This document shows positions 35,955-44,240 of a stretch of 64,000 bases of DNA, piece by piece; position 1 is the stretch's first letter, and each line of letters begins with the position of its first letter. This DNA comes from CANKHA01 sp963731585. GTDB taxonomy: Bacteria > Pseudomonadota > Alphaproteobacteria > Rhizobiales > Xanthobacteraceae. The position numbers and the translations under genes are program-made. The DNA lies in the NCBI GenBank assembly GCA_963731585.1, contig CAVSWC010000007.1, positions 124,001-188,000 of the forward strand. The letters run 5' to 3'. The notes below the pieces were generated by a model. The model was given only the letters and a program-made list of their open reading frames with translations. It had not been told where the DNA came from and searched no databases.

Positions 35955-36231
35955 GAACGTCAAATCGAAAGCGGCACTAGAGGGTAAAGTTGCTAGTGCC
36001 CCCTCTGCTTCCGAAGTTCGTATCAGGGGATGCCGCAAGTGATTACGAACTTCGGAAGCGGGGCACTAGTGCCGCCGATTTGAAGTTCCTACACCCCCGC
36101 GGCAAACTCGGTTAGGAACGTCAAATCGAAAGCGGCACTAGAGAGTAAAGTTGCTAGTGCCCCCTCTGCTTCCGAAGTTCGTATCAGGGGATGCCGCAAA
36201 TGGATTACGAACTTCGGAAGCGGGGCACTAG
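35905..36231. repeat. Paired-hairpin CTAG element, tandem copies 2 and 3
   Basis: Two near-identical units with a 161-nt period share one CTAG (36066-36069). Each holds H1 (35905-35980; 36066-36141), a 12-base spacer (AGGGTAAAGTTG or AGAGTAAAGTTG) and H2 (35993-36069; 36154-36231). H1 has one mismatch and an AAA bulge. H2 has a perfect 26-bp stem with a CTCT bulge on the 5' arm. The last CTAG ends directly at the GTG start of the extensin-like gene. Confidence 0.96.
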
Positions 36232-37104
36232 GTGAGATTTTTTTGCCTTGTCGCAGTGCTTCTGGGCGTGACTGGTGGGGCGGTGGCGGAGACGGTTCCG
36301 TTGCCGCGCCCCCGCCCGCCGGAAATTGGCGGTCCTCCTGCTGCCGCGCCGGAAGGTGAAACCGACCAGCTCGCTGAAAAGAAAAAACCCGGCGAGCCGC
36401 CGCCTCCTTCTGCCTGCTTCACGCGTTTGCGCGAGTTGGCGTCTGTCAAGCAAATGCCCAATATCACTCAGGGAGGATGCGGCGCTATCGATGTGGTCCA
36501 ACTCGATGCTGTCATCCTGCCGGACGACAGCCTGGTGGCGGTGGAGCCCGCGCCTGTTTTCCGCTGCGAAATGGCGGCGGCCGTCACCGACTGGATCCGC
36601 GAGGAGCTCGCGCCTGCGGTGGCGGCTCAGCTCGGCTCACCGCTGCGCGCAATGGAAAATGCCGATTCTTTCTCCTGCCGCGGACGCAACCGCGTCGTTG
36701 GCGCCCAAATAAGCGAGCACGGCAAAGCCAATGCGCTCGACATCCGCTCGTTCAAGCTCGTAAACGGCACGTCGGCGCCACCGACCGATCCGAATATCTC
36801 GAAGGAATTCCGCGACGGCATGCGCAAAGGCGCCTGCGAGCGCTTCAAAACCGTGCTCGGACCCGGCTCCGACGGCTATCACGAGGATCACATTCACATC
36901 GACTTGGCGGAGCGCCGAAACGATTACCGGCTTTGCCAGTGGGATGTACGGCAACCGATTTACCGCGTGCTGCCCTCGCCGCATATCGTCAGCGAGGACC
37001 AGCCCGCATCGCATGTTTCGCCGGCAAGCCTGCCGGTCTTCGCGCCGGCCGCTGCCGCAAAAGTGGAAGAAAAACCGAGAAACAGACCTTCGCGCAGGCT
37101 TTGA
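36232..37104 (+). CDS. Extensin-like (D-Ala-D-Ala carboxypeptidase-like fold) exported protein
   Basis: 290 residues from a GTG at 36232 that directly abuts the repeat. The signal peptide is MRFFCLVAVLLGVTGGAVA; a proline-rich linker (PLPRPRPPEIGGPPAA) follows. The C-terminal Extensin-like_C domain shows CRGRNRVVGAQISEHGKA, NALDIRSFKL and GYHEDHIHIDLAERR; the SEHGKANALDI and DHIHIDL pieces supply the His/Asp metal site of the peptidase-like fold. It probably acts on or binds peptidoglycan in the periplasm. No ribosome-binding site is seen apart from bases within the H2 hairpin. Confidence 0.85.
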   Translation: MRFFCLVAVLLGVTGGAVAETVPLPRPRPPEIGGPPAAAPEGETDQLAEKKKPGEPPPPSACFTRLRELASVKQMPNITQGGCGAIDVVQLDAVILPDDSLVAVEPAPVFRCEMAAAVTDWIREELAPAVAAQLGSPLRAMENADSFSCRGRNRVVGAQISEHGKANALDIRSFKLVNGTSAPPTDPNISKEFRDGMRKGACERFKTVLGPGSDGYHEDHIHIDLAERRNDYRLCQWDVRQPIYRVLPSPHIVSEDQPASHVSPASLPVFAPAAAAKVEEKPRNRPSRRL

Positions 37105-37113
37105 CCCCGCGCG

Positions 37114-37230
37114 CTGTGTGTCCCGAATGCGAAGTTCGCTTGATTTTGCGGCGCGCTCGGGAGCGAGGTTCGGATGCGAAGGACACTAGCAAATCAATAG
37201 TGCTAGTGTCGTTTGGTTCAGAAATAGTGC
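37114..37230. repeat. Diverged paired-hairpin element, copy 4
   Basis: H1-like hairpin 37114-37189 (76 nt) ends GGACACTAG. Its right arm GCGAGGTTCGGATGCG pairs with a weathered left arm (GTGTCC, then CGAATGCGAAGTTCGCT, 13 of 17 bases match). The 13-base spacer CAAATCAATAGTG is followed by a second CTAGTGTCGTTTGGTTCAG left arm whose right arm is missing. Size, order and bulge positions match copies 1-3 although the stem sequences differ. Confidence 0.75.
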
Positions 37231-37268
37231 GCCCACAATGCGCGGCCATTCAGCGAAGGATCATTTCC

Positions 37269-38651
37269 GTGCTCAGCAATCTTGCCGCCCGCGACGTCGA
37301 AACCGTCATCCATCCCTATACCAATCTCGCCACGCTGCGCGAGGTCGGCCCTCTGGTGATCGAGCGCGGCAAGGGTATCTGGCTCTATGACAGCGACGGC
37401 AAGGCCTATATCGACAGCATGGCCGGACTCTGGTGCACGGCGCTCGGCTACGGCAACGAGGAACTGATCGAGGCCGCGAGCGCGCAGATGCGCAAGCTCT
37501 CTTTCGGCCATCTGTTCGCCTTCAAAAGTCACGATCCCGCTATCGAACTAGCGGAAAAACTGAAGGAGATTGCGCCGCTTGCGGTCTCCAAGGTCTTCTT
37601 CTGCGCTTCCGGATCGGAAGCCAACGACACCCAGGTCAAGCTCGTCCGCTATATGAACAACGCGCTTGGACGGCCGAAGAAAAAGAAATTTGTCGCGCGG
37701 CTGAAGGCCTATCACGGCGTTACCGTCGCCAGCGCTTCGCTCAGCGGACTGCCGCATAATCATCTGGACTTCGATCTGCCGATCGAAGGCTTTTTGCACA
37801 CGGCCTGCCCGCATCACTACCGCTTCGCGCAATCCGGCGAGAGCGAGGAAGATTTCGCGACCCGGCTTGCGGCCGAGCTCGAGCAGATGATCGAGCGCGA
37901 AGGCCCGGAGACGATCGCTGCCTTCATCGCCGAGCCGGTGATGGGTGCGGGCGGGGTGATCGTGCCGCCGAAGACCTATTTCGAAAAAATATCCAAGGTC
38001 TGTGCCAGGCATGACATCTACATGATCTCCGATGAGGTGATCTGCGGCTTCGGCCGGCTCGGCACGCCCTTCGGCATGCAGGCGCTCGGGTTCAAGGCCG
38101 ACGGCATCTCGCTCGCCAAGGCGCTGTCGTCGGCTTACCTGCCGATCGCGGCCGTCACGGTGCCGGAGAAGATGTATGGCGCGCTCGTGGATGAAAGCCG
38201 CAAGCTCGGCACCTTCGGCCATGGTTTTACCTATGGCGGCCATCCGGTGGCGGCGGCGGTTGCCTTGAAGACGCTGGAAATCTATGCCCGCGATCGAATC
38301 TTTGAGCAGGCAGCGGCCAAGGCGCCGCATTTTCAGGCGCGCTTACGCAAGCTCGGCGAACATCCCCTGGTGGGGGAAGCGCGCGGGATGGGACTCGTCG
38401 GTGGCATCGAACTGGTTGCGGATAAAAAGAGCAAGCGCGGCTTTGATCCGAAAAGCGGAGTCGGATTGCGCGCTGTTGCTTTTGCTCAAGCGGAGGGCGT
38501 GATCTCGCGCGCGTTGGGCAGCGACACGCTTTCGATTTGCCCGCCACTCATCATCAGCGAGAGTGATCTCGACGAGATGTTCGCCCGGCTGGGGCGCGGG
38601 CTCGATCGAACCCAGGCCTGGGCGAGCGCCGAAGGGTTGCTGGCCGGCTGA
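37269..38651 (+). CDS. Class III PLP aminotransferase (omega-amino acid:pyruvate type)
   Basis: 460 residues from a GTG at 37269 (MLSNLAARDVETVIHPYTN) with AAGGA upstream. The open frame continues back through the extensin gene, but that reading is a shadow. Signatures: DSMAGLWCTALGYGNEEL, FFCASGSEANDTQVKLVRY, AFIAEPVMGAGGVIVPP, MISDEVICGFGRLG and GISLAKALSSAYLPIAAV, with the PLP lysine in SLAKALS. It lacks specific features for one substrate; pyruvate-linked beta-alanine, putrescine or taurine aminotransferases share this pattern. The upstream gap holds the diverged paired hairpin. Confidence 0.9.
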   Translation: MLSNLAARDVETVIHPYTNLATLREVGPLVIERGKGIWLYDSDGKAYIDSMAGLWCTALGYGNEELIEAASAQMRKLSFGHLFAFKSHDPAIELAEKLKEIAPLAVSKVFFCASGSEANDTQVKLVRYMNNALGRPKKKKFVARLKAYHGVTVASASLSGLPHNHLDFDLPIEGFLHTACPHHYRFAQSGESEEDFATRLAAELEQMIEREGPETIAAFIAEPVMGAGGVIVPPKTYFEKISKVCARHDIYMISDEVICGFGRLGTPFGMQALGFKADGISLAKALSSAYLPIAAVTVPEKMYGALVDESRKLGTFGHGFTYGGHPVAAAVALKTLEIYARDRIFEQAAAKAPHFQARLRKLGEHPLVGEARGMGLVGGIELVADKKSKRGFDPKSGVGLRAVAFAQAEGVISRALGSDTLSICPPLIISESDLDEMFARLGRGLDRTQAWASAEGLLAG

Positions 38652-38721
38652 TGCATTAGCAATAATCGCGATTTTGCGTACCGCGAAACGTTCTTTTCAC
38701 CGCGATGCGCTATCACACGGC

Positions 38722-39657
38722 ATGAGTTCGCAGCCTTCCGCCGATGCTCGCAACGTCGTGCCTCTGCCGCTGAAAAAACCGCGGATCACGCGCCGCCGCT
38801 TCCTGCTGGGCAGCATCGGCATTGCCACGCTCGCGGGCGCCGGCACCAGCGGCTACTGCTATCTGGAGGCCAGCAGCCGGCTTCTGGTCACGCCTTATCG
38901 CATCGTTTCGCCACGCTGGACCGCGGGAAAGCGGCTTCGTATCACCGTGATCGCCGACTTGCATGCCGGCGGCCCTAACATGGGCGTGGAACGAATCCGC
39001 GGCATCGTCGATACGGCCAATGGACTGCAGTCGGATATCGTCGTTCTGCTGGGCGATTATTTCGCCACCCACCGTTTCGTGCATCCGGCGGTCCCCCATG
39101 CAGTCTGGGCGGCAGAGCTGAAGCGGCTGCGCGCGCCGCTCGGCGTCTGGGCGATCCTGGGCAATCACGATTGGTGGTACGACGTCGAAGGCGTCCGCAA
39201 GGCGCTGGGCGAGGTCAAGATCCCGGTGCTGGAAAACCAGGCGGTGCCGCTCGGCGAGGAAGGCAACCGCTTCTGGCTCGCGGGGCTCGGCGATCAGATC
39301 GCCCACCGGATCGGGCACAACCGGTTCCGGGGGGAGGACGATCTGCCCGGTACGCTTGCGCGCGTGCGCACCGACGATCCGATCCTTCTGCTCGTGCACG
39401 AGCCCGACATTTTTCCGCGCGTGCCGGATCGCGTGGCGCTCACGCTCGCAGGCCATACCCATGGCGGACAGATCCGGGTGCCGCTGCTGTGGCCCTCTTT
39501 CGTGCCTTCGGCCTACGGCGCGCGTTATGCCTACGGCCACATCATCGAGCAACAGCGCCACATGATCGTGTCAGGTGGACTGGGCACCAGCATCGTGCCG
39601 CTGCGCCTCGGAGTACCACCCGAAATCGTGCACGTGGAAATCCGCGGCCCAGCCTGA
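38722..39657 (+). CDS. Tat-exported metallophosphoesterase
   Basis: 311 residues from the ATG at 38722. A twin-arginine signal (RITRRRFLLGSIGIATLAG) points to export of a folded, metal-loaded protein. The phosphoesterase motifs are complete: VIADLHAGG, LLGDYFATH, LGNHDWWYD, LVHEPDIF and AGHTHGGQIRVP. The YaeI-like (lipid-A-related UDP-diacylglucosamine hydrolase-like) subfamily fits best, but the substrate is inferred only. It stands alone between the aminotransferase and an L,D-transpeptidase. Confidence 0.9.
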   Translation: MSSQPSADARNVVPLPLKKPRITRRRFLLGSIGIATLAGAGTSGYCYLEASSRLLVTPYRIVSPRWTAGKRLRITVIADLHAGGPNMGVERIRGIVDTANGLQSDIVVLLGDYFATHRFVHPAVPHAVWAAELKRLRAPLGVWAILGNHDWWYDVEGVRKALGEVKIPVLENQAVPLGEEGNRFWLAGLGDQIAHRIGHNRFRGEDDLPGTLARVRTDDPILLLVHEPDIFPRVPDRVALTLAGHTHGGQIRVPLLWPSFVPSAYGARYAYGHIIEQQRHMIVSGGLGTSIVPLRLGVPPEIVHVEIRGPA

Positions 39658-39686
39658 TCGGCTGGGCGCAGATTTTGCGCGCGGCC

Positions 39687-40373
39687 TTAAAGTTTCGGTT
39701 GGACGACGGCGGCCATCAACTGAGGATTGGTGGGGGAGTCGCCCTGCTTGGGCGCCAGCACGACCACCATCGATCCCGTCTGCACCCTGTTGTAAAGGTC
39801 GATGGCATCCTCATTGGTCATCCGGATGCAGCCGGACGAGGCGGCGGTGCCGATGAACTCCGGCTGATTGGTGCCGTGAATGCGATACAGCGTGTCGCGG
39901 CCGCCATCGAACAGATAGAGCGCGCGCGCGCCCATCGGATTATGCGGGCCGGGGCCTACGAAGCTGGGCACGTCCAGCCGCTTCTTGATGGCCTCCGTCG
40001 GCGTCCAGGTCGGCCATTCCTGTTTGTCGCCGACCTTGGCGACGCCGGACCAGGCCAATGCCTCTTCGCCAACAGTCACGCCGTAGCGGATCGCCTTGCC
40101 CTCCGGCAGCACGTAATAGAGATAGCGCGCATCGGAATCGATCACGATGGTGCCCGGAACTTCCTTGCGGTGATAGCTGACGACGTGGCGCCTATAGGCT
40201 TCGGGAATCGAGGACTGCGCATAGGGCGTGTTGGCCAGGAGCTTCTTGTCGCGTGGCTTCAAATCGGTCTCGGCCATGGCAGCCGGCGGCGGCGACTGGG
40301 CCGACGGCGCCGACTGCATGCAGCCGCCAAGCATCAGGCCAATGAATAGGACTGCGAGCCCGCGTGCCGCCAT
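39687..40373 (-). CDS. L,D-transpeptidase lipoprotein (YkuD domain)
   Basis: 228 residues. A lipobox LMLGGC places the lipidated Cys at residue 18. The YkuD domain runs from about residue 74 (GTIVIDSDARYLYYVLPEG) with the catalytic set HGTNQPEF (His166) and SSGCIRMTNED (Cys182). It builds 3-3 crosslinks or anchors proteins in peptidoglycan. It converges with the phosphoesterase gene. No unusual upstream site is seen. Confidence 0.94.
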   Translation of the reverse strand: MAARGLAVLFIGLMLGGCMQSAPSAQSPPPAAMAETDLKPRDKKLLANTPYAQSSIPEAYRRHVVSYHRKEVPGTIVIDSDARYLYYVLPEGKAIRYGVTVGEEALAWSGVAKVGDKQEWPTWTPTEAIKKRLDVPSFVGPGPHNPMGARALYLFDGGRDTLYRIHGTNQPEFIGTAASSGCIRMTNEDAIDLYNRVQTGSMVVVLAPKQGDSPTNPQLMAAVVQPKL

Positions 40374-40732
40374 TCGCTCAGCTCCTCGTTGCAGTGGCCG
40401 TTTTGAAAGGCTTGTCTCTCAACTCATCTATTAGCCGACGATTCTGTGCAGCTACTAGGTCTTAAGAGGCCAGTTCCAATAGTCTTCCGCATCTGTTGCT
40501 GGAAAGCCGCACCGGTACCTGGGGAAGCGTGTCCCACCGTACCGCGCTGCGACCAAGCTGCCGCCAACATGCACGCCAAACGTTAATACAGCGTTCACCC
40601 TCTAAAGATTAGAATCACTGAAGAAATTGGGTCAGCGAGGCAGCCCCAAATGTCATTTAAAGGCGCCATTTGGCGCCCATTTCCGCCCCCTTCCAAGGCG
40701 AGGGTTCGGACATAAAATGGAAGGGTAGAAAA
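40374..40732. other. Intergenic stretch, nothing clear seen
   Basis: The 359 bases between the L,D-transpeptidase start and the small gene at 40733 hold no convincing open frame, RNA gene or repeat. Both flanking promoters must lie here, because the genes are divergent. GGAAGGG at 40720-40726 is the ribosome-binding site of the small gene. Confidence 0.5.
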
Positions 40733-40942
40733 ATGGGCAACGAAAAGTCAGGGACGGACCGGACCAAAACCGCGGGCGCACGCGGCGGGCACGCCGATCT
40801 CGATAGTCAGTACGGAAACATCGGTATTTCCGCCGTAGCCGCGGCGCTGCCGTATGTCGAAAAGGCAAAAAATCCGCAATCGACGCGTGAGAAAAACCGC
40901 CGGCGTTCTGAACAACGTACGCGGTCGATACTCGAAATCTGA
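40733..40942 (+). CDS. Small basic protein of unknown function (69 aa)
   Basis: The ATG at 40733 follows GGAAGGG with good spacing. The product (MGNEKSGTDRTKTAGARGG) has a short conserved-looking core SQYGNIGISAVAAALPYVEK and a basic tail (TREKNRRRSEQRTRSILEI). There is no signal or membrane segment. The core resembles short rhizobial hypothetical proteins I cannot name. The stop lies in the first unit of a 17-bp tandem duplication. Confidence 0.65.
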   Translation: MGNEKSGTDRTKTAGARGGHADLDSQYGNIGISAVAAALPYVEKAKNPQSTREKNRRRSEQRTRSILEI

Positions 40943-40967
40943 CGATACTCGAAATCTGAGCGACCGC
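40921..40967. repeat. 17-bp tandem duplication inside a hairpin
   Basis: CGATACTCGAAATCTGA occurs twice in a row (40926-40942 and 40943-40959). Outer arms GCGGTCG (40921-40927) and CGACCGC (40961-40967) are perfect inverted repeats. The structure lies at the stop codon of the small gene and could end its transcript, though no T-run follows. Confidence 0.75.
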
Positions 40968-41150
40968 GCACGCTTTGGCGGTTCCACAGGCGGCATTTCC
41001 TCGCCGTCAATCCAAGCACTCTCCCTCCCGCGAGATTAACTGCAAAGGCGTTTAAGGCCTTGCGGGAATCGCATGGGCGGAGCCATGACTGACCTGTAGC
41101 GTTCAATGCCAAGGCCGTCGGTCGGCGATGGCGGCGCGTACGGGGATGCC

Positions 41151-42131
41151 ATGCTCTCGGTTTATGTGCCGCACGGAAGCATTCTGGAACGCCAAACCGT
41201 CCAGGGTGACGCGGCTTTGCCCGAAGCGGCGGTGTGGATCGACCTGGTCAGCCCCGCTCAGGGCGAGGACAAGCTGGTCGAGCGTTTCCTCGGGATCGCG
41301 GTGCCGACGCGCGAGGAAATGCAGGAGATCGAGGTCTCCAGTCGCCTCTATGTCGAGAATGGTGCGCGCTATATGACGGCGACGCTGATGTGCCAGTCCG
41401 ATACCGACACGCCGCGCACCACACCGGTTACCTTCATCCTGGCGGGAAATCGGCTCGTCACCGTGCGTTACGACGATCCGAAGCCCTTTTCATTGATCAG
41501 CAACAAGTTAGCCCGTCTTTGTCCGACCCATGTAACCGGACCGATGGTGTTCATGGATCTGCTGGATGCGGTGATCGACCGCGCCGCTGATATTCTCGAG
41601 CGCATCGGCCTCGATGTCGATCGCCAGTCGCATAATATTTTCGAGCCCCCGCGCTCGTTCAGGAAGCAAACCCGCAACGCCTACAACAACGTGTTGAGAA
41701 CCATCGGCCGCACCGGCGACCTCACCTCGAAGGTGCGCGAAAGCCTGGTTTCGGTCGGGCGTCTCCTGCTGTTCCTCGCCAACGAGGCGGAAGGGATGCG
41801 CTGGGCCAAGGATGTCCGCGCGCAGTTGCAATCCATGCAGCGCGACATCCAGTCGCTCTCCGATCATTCCAGCTATCTGACTAACAAGATCACCTTCCTG
41901 CTCGACGCGCTGCTCGGCGTCGTCAGCCTGGAACAGAACAACATCATCAAACTGTTCTCGGTGATGGCCGTGGTGATGATGCCGCCGACGCTGATCGCCT
42001 CGATCTACGGCATGAACTTCGCGCATATGCCGGAGCTGAGCTGGCAGCTCGGCTATCCATTCGCGCTCTTGTTGATGGTGATCGCGGGCGCGCTGCCGTA
42101 TCTCTATTTCAAATACCGACGTTGGCTGTAG
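41151..42131 (+). CDS. corA: CorA-type magnesium/divalent cation channel
   Basis: 326 residues from the ATG at 41151 (MLSVYVPHGSILERQ), preceded by GGGGA. The cytoplasmic funnel domain is followed by a long helix (NEAEGMRWAKDVRAQLQSM), then two C-terminal membrane segments flanking the YGMNF motif: LFSVMAVVMMPPTLIASIYGMNF (read as MPPTLIASIYGMNF) and PFALLLMVIAGALPYLYF. The GMN selectivity motif is intact. It admits Mg2+ (or Co/Ni). It converges on an SDR gene with a 10-base gap. An upstream in-frame ATG at 41106 lacks a good site. Confidence 0.94.
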   Translation: MLSVYVPHGSILERQTVQGDAALPEAAVWIDLVSPAQGEDKLVERFLGIAVPTREEMQEIEVSSRLYVENGARYMTATLMCQSDTDTPRTTPVTFILAGNRLVTVRYDDPKPFSLISNKLARLCPTHVTGPMVFMDLLDAVIDRAADILERIGLDVDRQSHNIFEPPRSFRKQTRNAYNNVLRTIGRTGDLTSKVRESLVSVGRLLLFLANEAEGMRWAKDVRAQLQSMQRDIQSLSDHSSYLTNKITFLLDALLGVVSLEQNNIIKLFSVMAVVMMPPTLIASIYGMNFAHMPELSWQLGYPFALLLMVIAGALPYLYFKYRRWL

Positions 42132-42141
42132 GCGCAGTCGC

Positions 42142-42894
42142 TTAAACGTGCTGGCCGCCGTTGATGTGGATCTCCGCGCCGTTCACGTATGACGCCGTGT
42201 CGGTGCAGAGCACGTAGATGATCTTCGCCACCTCGTCCGGGGTGCCGAGCCGATGCAACGGGATCTGCTGCTCGACGATTTTTTCCGTCCCTGGCGACAG
42301 GATCGAGGTGTCGATCTCACCCGGCGCAATGGCGTTCACGCGCACACCCAGCGGACCGAAGTCGGCCGCCATTTCGCGCGTGAGCGAAGCCAGCGCCGCC
42401 TTTGACGTAGCGTAGGCCGCGCCGGCGAAGGGATGCACGCGGGAGCCTGCGATCGACGTGACGTTCACGACCGATCCCTTGGCCGCCTGCAGCTCGTCAA
42501 GCAGGCCGCGCGCCAGCATGATCGGAGCGAAAAAATTCACCTGAAAGATGCGGTGCCAGTCATCGCGTGTGGTGGCGATGGAGCTGAGCCGCTTGGCGCC
42601 TTCCGCCTTGGGGGAAATGGCCGCGTTGTTGACCAGCGCGTCGAGCTCGCGATTCGGCAGTCGGCGCTTGATCTCGGCGATCGCCTCACTTGTGCTTTCG
42701 GCATCGGCCAGGTCGACCTGGATGTGATCCTCCGGTCCGGCCTCCCAGGGACAGTTTTCCGGGAAAGGATGGCGCGAGCAGGTGATCACCCGCCAGCCGG
42801 CGGCGGAGAAGCGTTTCACCGTCGCGTGGCCGATGCCGCGGCTTGCTCCGGTAAGCAGCAGCGTACGGCGCGGTTGATGGGGAGGGTTTGCCAT
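42142..42894 (-). CDS. Short-chain dehydrogenase/reductase
   Basis: 250 residues. The cofactor site LLTGASRGIGHATV, the structural NNAAI, catalytic Ser in NVTSIAGS, and YATSK (Tyr-x3-Lys) are complete. PGEIDTSILSPG and ASYVNGAEIHINGG complete the classical SDR pattern. Substrate is unknown. It starts 14 bases after the pdxH stop on the same strand, suggesting joint transcription with pdxH. It is one of several similar oxidoreductases expected in such a genome. Confidence 0.9.
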   Translation of the reverse strand: MANPPHQPRRTLLLTGASRGIGHATVKRFSAAGWRVITCSRHPFPENCPWEAGPEDHIQVDLADAESTSEAIAEIKRRLPNRELDALVNNAAISPKAEGAKRLSSIATTRDDWHRIFQVNFFAPIMLARGLLDELQAAKGSVVNVTSIAGSRVHPFAGAAYATSKAALASLTREMAADFGPLGVRVNAIAPGEIDTSILSPGTEKIVEQQIPLHRLGTPDEVAKIIYVLCTDTASYVNGAEIHINGGQHV

Positions 42895-42908
42895 GATGCG
42901 ATGCTAAC

Positions 42909-43550
42909 TCACGGATAGAGCCGCGTCTTGCTCCATGCTGCGTCCGGCCCGGCACGGCGAAATTCCACGCGCTCGTGCAGCCGGAACGGCATCTCGCGCC
43001 AGAATTCGATCAGCATCGGGGCCACGCAATATCCCACCCAGTAAGGCGGCCGCGGCACCGCGCCGGTCGGATGCTTTGCGGTATAGAGCGCCACGGCCTT
43101 TTCCAGCGCGAAGCGGCTTTCCAGCGGCGCCGATTGCTGGCTCGCCCAGGCGCCGATCTGCGCCATGCGCGGCCGGGTGGCGAAATAACCGTCCGCCTCC
43201 GCGTCGCTGACCTGCGTCACCGGACCCCGCACGCGCACCTGACGGCGCAAAGATTTCCAATGGAAGCTGAGCGCCGCCTGCGGCTGGCCGCCCAGCTCTT
43301 GTCCCTTTTGGCTGTTTCTATTGGTGTAGAAGACGAAGCCTTGCGTATCGAGGCCTTTCAACAAGACCATGCGAAGATTTGGCACGCCGTCGGAATCGAC
43401 GGTGGCGAGGGCCATGGCGTTGGGATCGGACGGTTCCGAGCGCGTGGCTTCATCAAGCCACGCTGCGAAAAGGCGCAATGGCTCGTCGGAATCGCCGAAC
43501 TCACCTTCTGTTAACCAGCCCGGGTGTTGAATTGGACCTGCATCGGTCAT
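42909..43550 (-). CDS. pdxH: Pyridoxamine 5'-phosphate oxidase
   Basis: 213 residues from the ATG at 43550 (MTDAGPIQHPGWLTEGE). PNPOx motifs: DPNAMALATVDSDGVPNLRMVLLKG (read as NAMALATVDSDG and PNLRMVLLKG), GFVFYTNRNSQKGQEL, ALSFHWKSLRRQVRVRG and the C-terminal MPFRLHERVEF and SKTRLYP. It uses FMN to form pyridoxal phosphate from PNP or PMP. It is divergent from the surface-lipoprotein gene and is followed by the SDR gene. Confidence 0.95.
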   Translation of the reverse strand: MTDAGPIQHPGWLTEGEFGDSDEPLRLFAAWLDEATRSEPSDPNAMALATVDSDGVPNLRMVLLKGLDTQGFVFYTNRNSQKGQELGGQPQAALSFHWKSLRRQVRVRGPVTQVSDAEADGYFATRPRMAQIGAWASQQSAPLESRFALEKAVALYTAKHPTGAVPRPPYWVGYCVAPMLIEFWREMPFRLHERVEFRRAGPDAAWSKTRLYP

Positions 43551-43646
43551 TGTGAGGGTACTCGTGTGCCAAATCACGCATCCAGCCCGTCTCTATATAG
43601 TGGAACTGGATCGTCGAGCCTATGCCGCGTGCTCTCCGGACTGGGC

Positions 43647-44082
43647 ATGCATGTGGCGGCCGTTACGCTGGCCCTGACGATCGGCGGCTGCAGCTTCTCC
43701 TATAAGCTCGATTCACTGTTCGAGAAAAGCAAACAGGCAAGCGTCGAAACAACCGCATCGGTTGCCGCAAAGCCAACCACCGCGCCGGCCAAGCCGCAGG
43801 CAAACGACGGCGATCTCGCCTATGCGCGTGCGGCGGCGTCGGAAGTGCTCCGCAGCGGCGGCAATGGCGTGAGCCAGCCCTGGGAAAACCCGCGAGACCG
43901 GTGCCCGCGGCACCGTCACCCCCATTGCTTCGGCCTATACCCTCGATGGCTTCACCTGCCAGGACTTTCTCGCGAGCTATGTGCGCGCCGGAAGCGGTGA
44001 AGACTGGATGCGCGGCGAGGCCTGCCGCATCCATAAGGGCAGTTGGGAAGTGCGCAGCCTGAAGCCTTGGAAGAGTTCCTAA
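43647..44082 (+). pseudogene. RT0821/Lpp0805-type surface lipoprotein, one frameshift
   Basis: The start MHVAAVTLALTIGGCSFSYK is a lipoprotein signal with the Cys in IGGC. After SEVLRSGGNGVSQPWEN the frame shifts near 43888, where an extra C in AACCCGCGAG moves the reading; one base less gives RETGARGTVTPIASAYTLDG, FTCQDFLASYVRAG and a normal end SWEVRSLKPWKSS at 44082. The length is 3n+1. This is an outer-surface 17-kDa-antigen-like protein, usually next to pdxH and the dnaJ-like gene in rhizobia. Function unknown. Confidence 0.85.
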
Positions 44083-44240
44083 GCTAAATCTAATAAATGG
44101 CGCATGGCCTTATCTGCGAACCGGTTCCCACTTCGCCGGGCCATGCGCTGCATCGTTGCAACCAACCGTCTTTCGCCCCACATTGACCGTCAAACGGGTT
44201 GGGATTCTCCCTGCCGACGGGATTGACGGAGTTCTGACGA

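Noticed and set aside
35905..36231. The tandem repeats as a small CRISPR array
   Set aside because: Only two units of 161 nt, no short repeats with unique spacers, and no cas genes nearby; the sequence is paired hairpins.
37548..38330. 260-codon minus-strand frame in the aminotransferase gene
   Set aside because: Mirror frame of a clearly conserved plus-strand gene.
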